This document shows, piece after piece, positions 9,502 through 18,846 of a stretch of 64,000 nucleotides of DNA. Where the stretch lies: NCBI RefSeq assembly GCF_007556605.1, contig NZ_VJND01000001.1, positions 1 through 64,000 on the forward strand. The letters are read 5' to 3'. A program made the position numbers and the translations under genes. This DNA comes from Tepidimonas sediminis (GTDB lineage Bacteria; Pseudomonadota; Gammaproteobacteria; Burkholderiales; Burkholderiaceae_C). Below the pieces are notes generated by a model that saw only the letters and a program-made list of their open reading frames with translations, was not told where the DNA came from and searched no databases. Within the stretch, counting starts at the first letter, position 1; the number at the start of each line of letters is the position of its first letter.

Positions 9502-10911
9502 ATGTCCCGTCTCGACCGTGAGGCCGCCGCCGGCGCGCCCGTTCACCTTCCTTCCTCGCTTTCGTTCGCCGATCTGGGCCTGGATGCCGCGCTGCTGCGC
9601 GCCGTCGCCGACCTCGGCTTCACCGCGCCGACGCCGGTGCAGCAGGCCGCCATCCCGGCCGCGCTGCCGCGGGATGGCGAGCTCTGGTCCGACCTGATGG
9701 TGTCCAGCCAGACCGGCAGCGGCAAGACCGCCGCCTACCTGCTGCCGCTGCTGCACGCGCTGCTGACTGCCGCGCCGGCGGCGGGCGCTTCCCAGGGGGC
9801 GCGCCGCGGCGGGCGCTGGCAGCCGGCGCGGCCGGCCGCGCTGGTGCTGTGCCCCACGCGTGAACTGACCCAACAGGTGGCGGCCGACGCCATCGACCTG
9901 CTGCGCCACGCCCGCCGGCTGCGCGTCGCGGTGGTCGTCGGGGGGCTGCCGTACGCGCAGCAGCTGCAGCGTCTGCAGGGGGCCGATGTCGTCGTGGCCA
10001 CGCCGGGGCGGCTGCTGGACCTGCAGCGCGGCGGCCACGTGCAGCTCGACGCCGTGCGTCATCTGGTCCTGGACGAGGCCGACCGCATGCTGGATCTCGG
10101 CTTCGCCGAGGATCTGGCGGCGATCCACGCCCTGACCGCGGCGCGCCGCCAGACGCTGATGTTCTCGGCGACGTTCGCGCCGCGCGTGCAGCAGCTGGCC
10201 GCCGGCATCATGCGCGAGGCGCGCCAGCTGACGCTGGCCACGCCGCAGCAGCGCCACGCGCACATCGAGCAGCGTCTGCACTGGTGCGACGACGCCGGCC
10301 ACAAGCGCCGGCTGCTGGAGCACTGGCTGCGTGACGAGGCGCTGCAGCAGGCCATCGTGTTCGCCTGCACGCAGGTGGAGTGCGACGCGCTGGCCGAGGA
10401 ACTGCAGCAGGCCGGCTTTGCGGCGGTGGCGCTGCACGGCGCGATGCCGCAGGCGGTGCGCCAGCGCCGGCTGCAGGCGCTGCGCGAGGGCCGGGTGCAG
10501 ATCCTGGTGGCCACCGACGTGGCCGCGCGCGGCATCGACGTGCCCACCATCTCGCACGTGTTCAACTACGGCCTGCCGATGAAGGCGGAGGACTACGTGC
10601 ACCGCATCGGCCGCACCGGCCGCGCCGGCCGCAGCGGGGTGGCGGTGACGATGGCCGAGCCGCGCGACCGCCGCCGCATCGCCGCCATCGAGGCGCTGCG
10701 GCGCGAGCCGATCCCCGAGCACACCGTGGCCGGTCTGGAGCCGCGCCAGCGCCCGCAGCCGCACGGCCGCGGCGCCTCCGGCCGCCCGGGCGGCCGCGGT
10801 CGCCCGGGCGGTGGGGGCTGGCGCAACGGCGGCCCCGGCGCGGCGCGCCGCCTCGAGGGGGCCGGCCACCGCGCTGGCGGCACCCCGCCGCGCCGTCACG
10901 CGCCGCGCTGA
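9502..10911 (+). CDS. DEAD-box ATP-dependent RNA helicase (RhlE-like)
   Basis: This 469-residue RNA helicase is probably involved in ribosome assembly or RNA turnover. The order of motifs is standard: Q motif FTAPTPVQQAAIP (about 39-51), Walker A SSQTGSGKT, PTREL, TPGRLLDL, DEAD in VLDEADRMLDLGF, SAT in LMFSATF, then ATDVAARGIDVP and HRIGRTGRAG. The tail (about 410-469) is low-complexity, rich in Arg, Gly and Pro, as in RNA-binding tails of RhlE-type helicases. ATG 9502 is preferred because AGGAG (9489-9493) precedes it; a TTG eight codons upstream has no such site. Confidence 0.93.
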   Translation: MSRLDREAAAGAPVHLPSSLSFADLGLDAALLRAVADLGFTAPTPVQQAAIPAALPRDGELWSDLMVSSQTGSGKTAAYLLPLLHALLTAAPAAGASQGARRGGRWQPARPAALVLCPTRELTQQVAADAIDLLRHARRLRVAVVVGGLPYAQQLQRLQGADVVVATPGRLLDLQRGGHVQLDAVRHLVLDEADRMLDLGFAEDLAAIHALTAARRQTLMFSATFAPRVQQLAAGIMREARQLTLATPQQRHAHIEQRLHWCDDAGHKRRLLEHWLRDEALQQAIVFACTQVECDALAEELQQAGFAAVALHGAMPQAVRQRRLQALREGRVQILVATDVAARGIDVPTISHVFNYGLPMKAEDYVHRIGRTGRAGRSGVAVTMAEPRDRRRIAAIEALRREPIPEHTVAGLEPRQRPQPHGRGASGRPGGRGRPGGGGWRNGGPGAARRLEGAGHRAGGTPPRRHAPR

Positions 10912-10995
10912 CGCGGCGGCGACCGCGGCGCCGGGGGTGCCCGCGCGCCGTTGTGCGATGATGCGCGCCGACGCAACCCGCACAGGATAGGCGCG

Positions 10996-11865
10996 ATGGC
11001 ACGCTGGCGAGGCGATTGGCTGGATCGCATGTACGACGCACGCGCGGCGGTGCCGCAGCACCCGCTGCACCTGGCGCGCTGGGCCGAGGCCTCGGAGGAC
11101 GCGCGCGCGGCGCACCCGTGCGTGCTGGACGTGCCGTACGGCGATGATCCGAGCGAGCGGCTGGACGTGTTTCCCGCCGACGAACCGGGTGCGCCGGCGG
11201 TGGTGTTCATTCACGGCGGCTACTGGCGCGCGCTGGACAAGGCCGACCACTCGTTCCTGGCAGTGCCGTTCCGCAACGCCGGCGCCTGCGTGTTCGTCCC
11301 GAACTACGCCCTGTGTCCGGCGGTGACGATCCCGGACATCGTGCTGCAGCTGGTGCGCGCGCTGGCGTGGATCCACCGCCACGCGGCGGACTACGGCGCC
11401 GACGGCCGGCGGCTGACGGTGGTCGGGCATTCGGCCGGCGCTCACCTGGCGGCGATGATGCTGGCGTGCCGCTGGCGTGCGTGGGATCCGGCGCTGCCGC
11501 CGCACCTGGTGCGCGGGGTGATGGCGATCTCCGGCCTGTTCGACCTGGAGCCGCTGATGCACGCGCCGTTCATCCGCGACACGCTGCGGCTGACGCCCGA
11601 GGACGTGGCGCGCGCCAGCCCGGCCTGGCTGCCCCCGCCGCGCCACGGCCGCGCGTTCGTGGTCGTCGGCGCCGAGGAAAGCGATGAGTTCCGCCGCCAG
11701 ACGCAGCTGCTGCGCCGGGTGTGGGGCGAGCGCGCCGTGCCGGTGTGCGAGACCATCCCCGGCTGCCAGCACTTCAGCGTGCTGGAGGAACTCAGCCTGC
11801 CCGGCACGCGCGTGCACCAGCTGGCCATGACGCTGGTGTTCGGTCCGCGCGGCCACCGCGCCTGA
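10996..11865 (+). CDS. Alpha/beta hydrolase, arylformamidase-like
   Basis: This 289-residue hydrolase has the oxyanion motif HGGYWRALDK (about 74-83) and the nucleophile elbow VGHSAGAHLA (serine at about 148). The HGGYW combination is typical of the kynurenine formamidase/BNA7-like branch, which hydrolyses N-formylkynurenine, although many relatives have other ester or amide substrates. A C-terminal EESDEFRRQTQ and a late His (CQHFSVLEE) supply plausible acid and base. No tryptophan-degradation genes are nearby, so the substrate is uncertain. AGGATAG precedes the ATG; an upstream in-frame start 15 codons earlier lacks support. It converges on guaC with a 21-base gap. Confidence 0.78.
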   Translation: MARWRGDWLDRMYDARAAVPQHPLHLARWAEASEDARAAHPCVLDVPYGDDPSERLDVFPADEPGAPAVVFIHGGYWRALDKADHSFLAVPFRNAGACVFVPNYALCPAVTIPDIVLQLVRALAWIHRHAADYGADGRRLTVVGHSAGAHLAAMMLACRWRAWDPALPPHLVRGVMAISGLFDLEPLMHAPFIRDTLRLTPEDVARASPAWLPPPRHGRAFVVVGAEESDEFRRQTQLLRRVWGERAVPVCETIPGCQHFSVLEELSLPGTRVHQLAMTLVFGPRGHRA

Positions 11866-11886
11866 CGGCGCGGGCCGCCCGCCGCC

Positions 11887-12864
11887 TCACATCAGCAGGT
11901 GCTCGCCGGCGTTGTTGACGCCCAGGATCACGTAGTTGACGCGGCGGATGTCCATCAGCTGGGTGCCGCCGGCGTAGCTGATCGAGCTCTGCAGATCCTC
12001 CTGCATCTCGCGCAGCGTGTCCGCCAGCCGGCCCTTGATCGGCTCCAGGATGCGCTTGCCCTCGACGTGGCGCCGTTCGCCCTTGTTGAAGTCCGAGGCC
12101 GAGCCGTAGTACTCCTTGTACAGCCGGCCGTCGACCTCCACCGTCTGGCCGGGGGATTCCTCGTGGCCGGCGAACAGCGAGCCGATCATCACCATCGTGG
12201 CGCCGAAGCGGATGCTCTTGGCGATGTCGCCGTGCTCGCGGATGCCGCCGTCGGCGATGATCGGCTTGGTGGCCACGCGCGCGCACCACTTCAGCGCCGA
12301 CAGCTGCCAGCCGCCGGTGCCGAAACCCGTCTTCATGCGCGTGATGCACACCTTGCCCGGGCCGATGCCGACCTTGGTGGCGTCCGCCCCCCAGTGCTCC
12401 AGGTCGATCACCGCCTCGGGCGTGCCGATGTTGCCGGCGATGACGAAGCTGCCCGGCAGCCGCTCCTTCAGCAGCGCGATCATGCGCTGCACGCTGTCGG
12501 CGTGGCCGTGCGCGATGTCGATCGTCACGTACTCCGGCACCAGGCCCTCGGCCGCCAGCCGCTGCACGGTCTCGACGTCGGCCGGCTTGACGCCCAGTGA
12601 GATCGAGGCGTACAGCCCGCGTTCATGCATGCGGCGCACGAAGGCGACGTTGTCCACGTCGAAGCGGTGCATCACGTAGAAGTAGCCGTTGGCCGCCAGC
12701 CAGCGCGCGATCGGCTCGCTGATGACCGTCTTCATGTTGGCCGGCACCACCGGCAGGCGGAAGCGCCGCGGCCCGAAGGTCACGCTGGTGTCGCACTGCG
12801 AGCGGCTTTCCACGCGGCACTTGCGCGGCAGCAGCAGGACGTGGTCGTAGTCGAAGATTTCCAT
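11887..12864 (-). CDS. guaC: GMP reductase
   Basis: This 325-residue TIM-barrel oxidoreductase converts GMP to IMP and ammonia with NADPH. The catalytic-cysteine loop is [17 protein letters not shown] (about 167-183), which in this branch separates GMP reductase from IMP dehydrogenase. There are no CBS domains, and length equals the short GuaC type. The N terminus [16 protein letters not shown] fits the family, so ATG 12864 is chosen over a GTG four codons upstream. No Shine-Dalgarno is visible. A terminator-like hairpin with six T lies immediately upstream and may attenuate transcription or stabilise the 5' end. Confidence 0.92.
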   Translation of the reverse strand: MEIFDYDHVLLLPRKCRVESRSQCDTSVTFGPRRFRLPVVPANMKTVISEPIARWLAANGYFYVMHRFDVDNVAFVRRMHERGLYASISLGVKPADVETVQRLAAEGLVPEYVTIDIAHGHADSVQRMIALLKERLPGSFVIAGNIGTPEAVIDLEHWGADATKVGIGPGKVCITRMKTGFGTGGWQLSALKWCARVATKPIIADGGIREHGDIAKSIRFGATMVMIGSLFAGHEESPGQTVEVDGRLYKEYYGSASDFNKGERRHVEGKRILEPIKGRLADTLREMQEDLQSSISYAGGTQLMDIRRVNYVILGVNNAGEHLLM

Positions 12865-12876
12865 GGCGGCGGACAC

Positions 12877-12907
12877 AAAAAACCGGGCTGGCGGACGCCG
12901 GCCCGGT
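12877..12907 (-). terminator. Intrinsic-terminator-like hairpin just upstream of guaC
   Basis: On the minus strand ACCGGGC and GCCCGGT arms continue inward to GGC/GCC with a four-base loop, giving an almost unbroken stem of about 10-11 pairs, and are followed by six T (12882 to 12877). It ends 12 bases before the guaC ATG. A TAGAAT hexamer (minus, 12918 to 12913) would start transcription near 12906, that is at the first base of the hairpin. Confidence 0.7.
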
Positions 12908-12986
12908 GGCCGATTCTAGTCCGCCGGTGCTAGCATCGGGAGACTCGTTTCCGGCTCCCTTGGCGTTCCAGGCCGTCCGTCGCCGC

Positions 12987-13850
12987 ATGAATCCCTCCAC
13001 CCTGATCGGCATGATCGCCAGCGTCGCGCTGCTGGCGGTGCTCATCTTCTTCGCCGCCGACGATCCATGGCTGTTCGTCGACCTGCCGGGGCTGGGCATC
13101 GTGCTGGTCGGCACGATGGCCGCCACCTTCCTCAGCTACCCGATGAAGGAGGTGCTGCGCGTCTTCGGCCTGATCCGCATCGTGATGCGCAACGAGCGCC
13201 TCTACACCCAGCGCGACATCGAGGAGCTGGTCGACATCTCGCGCCTGTGGATGCGCGACGACCCGGTGGCGGTGGAGCGCGCGCTGCCACGCGTCAACAA
13301 CCCGTTCCTGCGCACCGGCGTGCAGCTGGTCATCGACCGCATCCCGGAAGAGGACATCCTCGACCTGCTGCAGTGGCGCATCTCGCGCATGAAGGCCAAG
13401 GAGGCCGCCGAGGCGCAGCTGTTCCGCGTCATGGCCAGCTACGCGCCGGCGTTCGGCATGATCGGCACGCTGGTCGGGCTGATCAACCTGATGGACGTGG
13501 TGGCCAGTGGCGATCTGGTCGTCATCGGCCGGCATCTGGCGGTGGCGCTGATGACGACGTTCTACGGCATCCTGCTGGCCAACCTGGTCTTCAAGCCGGT
13601 GGCGGTCAAGCTCGAGCGCCGCACCGAGCAGCGCGTCGTGCTGATGAACATGGTGCTGCAGGGCATCTCGATGATGTGCGCCAAGCGCAGCCCGTCGCTG
13701 ATGCGCGAGACGCTGAACTCCTTCGTCGCGCACGTCGACGACGAGATCCATGACCAGGGCAGCGCCCCCGCGGGTGGCAACGGCGCGGCGAGGTCAGCGG
13801 GGCGTGCGGGCGCGCCGGCCAACGGTGGTGCCCGCCCGCCGCAGGGGTGA
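12987..13850 (+). CDS. motA: MotA/PomA-type stator protein
   Basis: This 287-residue inner-membrane protein has four hydrophobic helices (about 3-22, 30-50, 150-170 and 185-205). The helix 3 segment SYAPAFGMIGTLVGLINLM is the conserved proline-containing part of MotA. MotA forms with MotB the ion channel that powers the flagellar motor. The C-terminal tail from residue 255 is a low-complexity Ala/Gly/Pro stretch. The motB-like gene follows after 6 bases. No other flagellar gene is in the window, so the pair is a solitary stator set; it could be a second stator or feed a distant flagellar cluster. Confidence 0.86.
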   Translation: MNPSTLIGMIASVALLAVLIFFAADDPWLFVDLPGLGIVLVGTMAATFLSYPMKEVLRVFGLIRIVMRNERLYTQRDIEELVDISRLWMRDDPVAVERALPRVNNPFLRTGVQLVIDRIPEEDILDLLQWRISRMKAKEAAEAQLFRVMASYAPAFGMIGTLVGLINLMDVVASGDLVVIGRHLAVALMTTFYGILLANLVFKPVAVKLERRTEQRVVLMNMVLQGISMMCAKRSPSLMRETLNSFVAHVDDEIHDQGSAPAGGNGAARSAGRAGAPANGGARPPQG

Positions 13851-13856
13851 GCCGCC

Positions 13857-14717
13857 ATGCCCGAGCCCGCCAGCCCCCTGTCCGCCGCCGCGCGCGCCGG
13901 CTTCGGCGCGCCGCCGGCGCCGGCGGCGCCGGCGCGCGTCAGCCCGCTGCAGCGCGGGCGCTTCCAGCGCTGGCACGCCGATCCCGATCCGCCGCAGGAG
14001 GAGGAGACCTGGCTGCTGACCTACCTGGACGTGATGACGCTGCTGCTGGTGATGCTGGTGGTGATGCTGGCGTTTTCCGAGCCCATCACCCGCAAGCCGC
14101 CGCTGGGGCGTCCCCAGGCTCAGGGGCAGGGCGCCACCCCCAGCGGGCAACCGCTGCCGGGGGGAGGCGGCAGCATCGTGCCGCCGCTGGGTCTGCCGGC
14201 GCCGTCGCCCGGCCCCGGCGAGCACCCCGTGGAGCGCCGTGCCGAGGCCGCCGCGCCGCAGCCCGGCGCCACCGAGGCACCGAAAGCCGAGCCGGCGCCG
14301 GTGCCGATCGACGAGGAGGTGATGTTCCTGCGCCGCGACGACGGGCTGATCTTCCGCATCCCGTCGGAGGTGCTGTTCGCCGCCGGCGAGGCCGAGCTCA
14401 CCGCTGCCGGCAAGGCGGTGATCGACCGCCTGCTGCCGGCGATCAACCGCCTCCCGGACTACACCGTGGTGGTGGAGGGCCACACCGACAACGTGCCGAT
14501 CCAGACCCCGCGCTTCCCCTCGAACTGGGAGCTGTCGGCCGCGCGCGCCGGCAGCGTCGTGCGTCATCTGGAGGCGCGCGGCATCAACCCGACGCGCCTG
14601 CGCGCCACCGGCCTGGCCGACACGCGCCCGATCGCGGCCAACGACACGCCGGTCAACCGGGCACTGAACCGCCGCGTCGAGATCACGCTGGAGCCGCCGC
14701 TGCGGCCGGCGCGCTGA
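13857..14717 (+). CDS. motB: MotB-type stator protein with OmpA peptidoglycan-binding domain
   Basis: This 286-residue partner of the preceding MotA has an N-terminal cytoplasmic part rich in Ala and Pro (1-55), a single membrane helix with the essential proton/sodium-binding Asp in LTYLDVMTLLLVM (about D61), a Pro/Gly/Ala-rich linker (about 80-150), and an OmpA domain with EGHTDNVPI and RRVEITLEP. The plug segment usually found after the helix is not obvious. Length is typical. The two genes are translationally close and should be cotranscribed. Confidence 0.86.
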   Translation: MPEPASPLSAAARAGFGAPPAPAAPARVSPLQRGRFQRWHADPDPPQEEETWLLTYLDVMTLLLVMLVVMLAFSEPITRKPPLGRPQAQGQGATPSGQPLPGGGGSIVPPLGLPAPSPGPGEHPVERRAEAAAPQPGATEAPKAEPAPVPIDEEVMFLRRDDGLIFRIPSEVLFAAGEAELTAAGKAVIDRLLPAINRLPDYTVVVEGHTDNVPIQTPRFPSNWELSAARAGSVVRHLEARGINPTRLRATGLADTRPIAANDTPVNRALNRRVEITLEPPLRPAR

Positions 14718-14759
14718 CGGGGGCGGTGCTGCCGCCGGCCCGCGCCTACAATGCCGTGC

Positions 14760-17099
14760 ATGAACGACGCCCTGGCCTGGCCGCGGGAGGATGGTGGCGC
14801 GCGTGCCGAAGCGGCCCTGACCCCGGATCATCCGCTGCTGCGCGGGCTCAACCCCGAGCAGCTGGCCGCCGTGACGCTGCCGCCGCAGCACGCGCTGGTG
14901 CTGGCCGGTGCCGGCTCCGGCAAGACGCGCGTGCTGACCACCCGCATCGCCTGGCTTCTGGCCACCGGGCAGGTCGGCCCGGGCGGCATCCTGGCCGTGA
15001 CCTTCACCAACAAGGCCGCGCGCGAGATGCTGGCGCGCCTGACGGCGCTGCTGCCGCTGAACGTGCGCGGCATGTGGGTCGGCACCTTTCATGGTCTGTG
15101 CCACCGGCTGCTGCGCGCGCACCACGCCACCGTCGGTCTGCCGGCCACGTTCCAGATCCTGGACATGCAGGATCAGCTCGGCGCCATCAAGCGGTTGCTC
15201 AAGGGCCTTGGCATCGACGAGGAGCGGCTGGCGCCCAAGGAGCTGCAGGGTTTCATCAACGGGGCCAAGGAAGACGGCCTGCGCCCGCGCGACCTGGCGC
15301 CGCGCGATCCGGACGCACGGCTCAAGATCGAGCTCTACCAGCGCTACGAGGAGCAGTGCCAGCGCGAGGGCGTGGTGGACTTCGGCGAGCTGATGCTGCG
15401 CAGCTACGAGCTGCTGCGCGACCACCGGCCGCTGCGCCAGCATTATCAGCGGCGCTTCCGCCACATCCTGGTCGACGAGTTCCAGGATACCAACCGGCTG
15501 CAGTACGCCTGGCTCAAGCTGCTGGCCGGTGAGGTCGAGGACGGGCGTTTCGTGCCGTGCGGCAATGCCGTCATGGCGGTGGGCGACGACGACCAGAGCA
15601 TCTACGCGTTCCGCGGTGCACGCGTGGGCAACATGGCCGACTTCGTGCGCGAGTTCGGCATCGAGGCGCCGATCAAACTCGAGCGCAACTACCGCAGCGT
15701 CGGCCACATCCTGCGCGCGGCCAATCACCTGATCGAGCACAACCGCCAGCGCCTGGGCAAGTCACTGCGGCCGCAGCGCGGCGAGGGCGAGCCGGTGCGC
15801 GTCATCGAGCTGCCCAGCGACTTCGAGGAGGCGCGCTGGGTGGTGGAGGAGATCGGCCAGCTGCTGCGCGACGGCGTGCCGGCGCGCGAGATCGCGGTGC
15901 TGTACCGCAGCAACGCGCAGAGCCGCGCGCTGGAGGGCGCGCTGTTCCAGGCCGGCGTGCCGTACCGCGTCTGGGGCGGGCTGCGCTTCTTCGAGCGCGC
16001 CGAGATCAAGCACGCGCTGGCTTACCTGCGGCTGCTGGACAACCCGCGCGACGACACGAGCTTCCTGCGCGTGGTCAACTTTCCGCCGCGCGGCATCGGC
16101 GCGCGCACGCTGGAGCAGCTGCAGCAGGCCGCACGCGAGGCCGGCTGTGCGCTGGCCGATGCGGTCACGCTGGTGGGCGGCCGGGGTGGGGCGGCGCTGA
16201 CGGCGTTCGTCGCGCGGCTGGACGTGATGCGCGAGCGCTGCGCCGGATTGACGCTGGGTGACATCGTGCGCACGGTGCTGGACGACAGCGGGCTGCTGGC
16301 GCACTACCGCGCCGAGCGCGACGGCGCCGAGCGCATCGAGAACCTGGAGGAGCTGGTGGCCGCCGCGCACGCCTTCGTGCAGCAGGAGGGGCTGGGCGAG
16401 GCCGCGGCGGATCCCGATGGCCTGACCGTCAGCCCGCTGGTGGCGTTCCTGACCCATGCGGCGCTGGAGTCGGGCGACCACCAGGCACAGGCCGGCCAGG
16501 ACGCCGTGCAGCTGATGACCGTGCACGCCGCCAAGGGGCTGGAGTTCGACGCCGTCTTCATCACCGGGCTGGAGGAGGGGCTGTTTCCGCACGAGAACAG
16601 CCTGACCGCGCATGACGGGCTGGAGGAGGAGCGCCGGCTGATGTACGTGGCCATCACGCGCGCGCGCCAGCGCCTGACTCTGACGTGGGCACAGACGCGC
16701 ATGCTGCATGGCAGTACGCGCTACCACATTCCGAGCCGCTTTCTCGACGAGCTGCCGGCCGACAGCCTGCAGTGGCTGAGCCCGCCGCGGGGGCGCGGCG
16801 CCGGCTGGGGGGTGCCGCAGCCGGCCTGGGGCCGCAGCGCGCTGGGGCAGGGCGACGACGCACGTCCGGCGGCGCTGGCGGGTCTGCCGCCCGCGGCCGT
16901 TGCCACCCCCGAAGCGCCGGTGAGCGCCGCCGGCGCCGCCATCCGCGCCGGGATGACCGTGTTCCACCCCAAGTTCGGCGAAGGGCAGGTGCTGGCGGTG
17001 GAAGGGCGCGGCGCGGACGCGCGCGCCCATGTGCACTTCCGCCGCCACGGCCCCAAGTGGCTGGCGCTGGCGGTGGCGCGGCTGACGCCGGTGGAGTGA
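14760..17099 (+). CDS. uvrD: DNA helicase II, UvrD/Rep family
   Basis: This 779-residue superfamily 1A 3'-5' helicase acts in nucleotide excision and mismatch repair. Motifs are in order: GLNPEQLAAVTLP (Q motif), AGAGSGKTRVLTTRI (Walker A), VTFTNKAAREM, LVDEFQDTN (Walker B), GDDDQSIYAFRGA, ERNYRS, VQLMTVHAAKGLEFDAVF, and YVAITRAR. The last 55 residues form a Tudor-like fold, GMTVFHPKFGEGQV, typical of UvrD and PcrA and absent from Rep. TACAAT (14747-14752) ends 8 bases before ATG 14760; the alternative ATG at 14751 would lie inside this -10, so 14760 is preferred. Confidence 0.93.
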   Translation: MNDALAWPREDGGARAEAALTPDHPLLRGLNPEQLAAVTLPPQHALVLAGAGSGKTRVLTTRIAWLLATGQVGPGGILAVTFTNKAAREMLARLTALLPLNVRGMWVGTFHGLCHRLLRAHHATVGLPATFQILDMQDQLGAIKRLLKGLGIDEERLAPKELQGFINGAKEDGLRPRDLAPRDPDARLKIELYQRYEEQCQREGVVDFGELMLRSYELLRDHRPLRQHYQRRFRHILVDEFQDTNRLQYAWLKLLAGEVEDGRFVPCGNAVMAVGDDDQSIYAFRGARVGNMADFVREFGIEAPIKLERNYRSVGHILRAANHLIEHNRQRLGKSLRPQRGEGEPVRVIELPSDFEEARWVVEEIGQLLRDGVPAREIAVLYRSNAQSRALEGALFQAGVPYRVWGGLRFFERAEIKHALAYLRLLDNPRDDTSFLRVVNFPPRGIGARTLEQLQQAAREAGCALADAVTLVGGRGGAALTAFVARLDVMRERCAGLTLGDIVRTVLDDSGLLAHYRAERDGAERIENLEELVAAAHAFVQQEGLGEAAADPDGLTVSPLVAFLTHAALESGDHQAQAGQDAVQLMTVHAAKGLEFDAVFITGLEEGLFPHENSLTAHDGLEEERRLMYVAITRARQRLTLTWAQTRMLHGSTRYHIPSRFLDELPADSLQWLSPPRGRGAGWGVPQPAWGRSALGQGDDARPAALAGLPPAAVATPEAPVSAAGAAIRAGMTVFHPKFGEGQVLAVEGRGADARAHVHFRRHGPKWLALAVARLTPVE

Positions 17100-17109
17100 T
17101 GCACGCCGC

Positions 17110-17886
17110 CTACGCCACCGGCGTGCCGTCGTCGTTGACGAAACTGTCGCGGAAGGTGTAGTACAGCGACGTGAAGAACGCCGCGCTCAGCAGGGAGGCC
17201 ACCGGAAACATCAGCGCCTGGATCACCGCCGCGCCACCCAGCAGCGAGCCGGCCAGCACCAGCGCAAGCGCCACCACGAAGAACACCCCGGCCCAGCCGA
17301 GGATGAAGACGGTCAGCGCCGCCTTGTTGGCCCAGCAGGCCACGAAGCTGAAGAACAGCGCCTTGACCGGGTGCACGCCGTGCCAGTGCACGAGCGCCGG
17401 CGCATGCCAGAACAGCAGCCCGAGCGGCAGGTACAGCACCGCCTGCCACGCCAGGTTGCGCACCAGCACGGGGTCGTCCAGCCGCGGGCGGCCGTCCTCG
17501 CCCAGCGACAGGCTTTCGGCGCCGCCGCCGGCCAGCAGCGTGGCCAGCGCGATCACCAGCAGCGAGCCCAGCGCGTACAGACCGCCCAGCAGCAGCATCG
17601 CGCGTGCACGCTCGCGCCCGGCCTGGAAGGCGCTGGCCAGCACGGTGGGCATCGGAAAGCGGCCGCGCTCGGCCTGCTGGGTGGCGGCCATGATGCCCAG
17701 CGTGGCCGCCGGCAGCAGCGCCAGCGCCAGCGGCGCGCCCAGCAGGGGCACCATCGCCAGCACGCTGACCAGCAGGATGAACAGGAAGAACAACCCGGCC
17801 ATCGCCAGCGGCTGGCGCGCGAACGTGCGCAGGCCCTGCCGCACCCAGCGCCAGCCGGTGCCCGCCGGCACGCGCTGCAGCCTCAT
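17110..17886 (-). CDS. BPSS1780-type multi-pass membrane protein
   Basis: This 258-residue inner-membrane protein has about six hydrophobic segments (near 25-50, 50-70, 98-120, 150-170, 185-215 and 220-245) and the family-like pattern GWRWVRQGLRTFARQP at the N terminus and LVHWHGVHPVKALFFSF in the middle. Its function is unknown in all relatives I can recall. The start overlaps the thrB stop (ATGA, 17883-17886), so it is the distal gene of the DUF2782-thrB leftward unit. It converges on uvrD with a 10-base gap and no visible terminator. Confidence 0.75.
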   Translation of the reverse strand: MRLQRVPAGTGWRWVRQGLRTFARQPLAMAGLFFLFILLVSVLAMVPLLGAPLALALLPAATLGIMAATQQAERGRFPMPTVLASAFQAGRERARAMLLLGGLYALGSLLVIALATLLAGGGAESLSLGEDGRPRLDDPVLVRNLAWQAVLYLPLGLLFWHAPALVHWHGVHPVKALFFSFVACWANKAALTVFILGWAGVFFVVALALVLAGSLLGGAAVIQALMFPVASLLSAAFFTSLYYTFRDSFVNDDGTPVA

Positions 17887-18842
17887 GCGCCGGCCTCCGC
17901 GCGGCGCGCGCGCAGCACGCGCTCGAAGTGCGTGGGGTCGTGCGGCTTGAGCATGCTGGCCGGCCGCGGCAGGTACCAGTCCCACAGACGCGAGATCCAG
18001 AAGCGCAGCGCCCCGGCGCGGCGCAGCGCCGGCAGCAGCGCGCGCTCCTCGGCCGTGAGCGGCCGCACCGCCTCGTAGGCCTGCAGCAGCGCCTGCGTGC
18101 GCGCCGCGTCGGCCGCGCCGCTGGCCAGCTCGATGCACCAGTCGTTGAGCGTCACCGCCAGATCGAACAGCCAGGTGTCGCAGCCGGCGAAGTAGAAGTC
18201 GAACACGCCGCTCAAGCGCCCGTCGTCGAACATCACGTTGTCGCGGAACAGGTCGGCATGCACCGGCCCGCGCGGCAGGCGCTGATAGGCGGCACTGGCG
18301 GCCACGGCGTTCTGGTAGGCGAGCTCGTCCTGCAGCAGCGCGGCCTGCTCCGGTTGCAGGTGCGGCAGCACCACCGGCACGGTCTCGTTCCACCACGCCA
18401 GCCCGCGCAGGTTGGGCTGCTGGCGCGGATAATCCTGCGCCGCCAGGTGCATGCGCGCCAGCATGGCGCCCACCTGCGCGCAGTGTGCCGGGCCGGGGTC
18501 GAGCACGCTGGCGCCGGCCAGCCGGTTGACCACCGCGGCCGGCTTGCCGCGCACCGTGTGCAGGATTTCGCCCGCGGCGTCGGCCTGCGGATCCGGCACC
18601 GGGATGCCCTTGCCGGCAAGGTGCTTCATCAGGTGCAGGTAGAACGGCAGCTGCGCATGCGTGAGGCGCTCGAACAGCGTCAACACCCACTGCAGCCGCC
18701 GGCCCTCGCGCTCGGTGGTGACGAAGTAGTTGGTGTTCTCGATGCCGCCGGCACAGCCGGCCATGTCCACCAGCCGCCCCAGCCCGAGCCGCTGCATCAG
18801 TTCGGCCGCCTCGTCGCGGCCCACGTCGGTGAACACCGCCAT
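17883..18842 (-). CDS. thrB: Homoserine kinase (ThrB, APH-type fold)
   Basis: This 319-residue kinase phosphorylates homoserine on the way to threonine. It belongs to the aminoglycoside-phosphotransferase-like form of ThrB used in beta- and some gammaproteobacteria: GGIENTNYFV (about 35-44) is the nucleotide loop, VHADLFRDNVMFD the catalytic loop (HxDxxxxN), and FDFYFAGCDTWLFDLAV the metal-binding region. The start MAVFTDV (18842) fits the family; upstream in-frame sequence overlaps the DUF2782 gene in another frame. It follows DUF2782 by 4 bases. Confidence 0.92.
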   Translation of the reverse strand: MAVFTDVGRDEAAELMQRLGLGRLVDMAGCAGGIENTNYFVTTEREGRRLQWVLTLFERLTHAQLPFYLHLMKHLAGKGIPVPDPQADAAGEILHTVRGKPAAVVNRLAGASVLDPGPAHCAQVGAMLARMHLAAQDYPRQQPNLRGLAWWNETVPVVLPHLQPEQAALLQDELAYQNAVAASAAYQRLPRGPVHADLFRDNVMFDDGRLSGVFDFYFAGCDTWLFDLAVTLNDWCIELASGAADAARTQALLQAYEAVRPLTAEERALLPALRRAGALRFWISRLWDWYLPRPASMLKPHDPTHFERVLRARRAEAGA

Positions 18843-18846
18843 GGCG

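Noticed and set aside
9322-11856. An 844-codon minus-strand frame opposite the DEAD helicase and the hydrolase
   Set aside because: Two well-supported genes lie on the plus strand; the antisense translation is compositionally biased.
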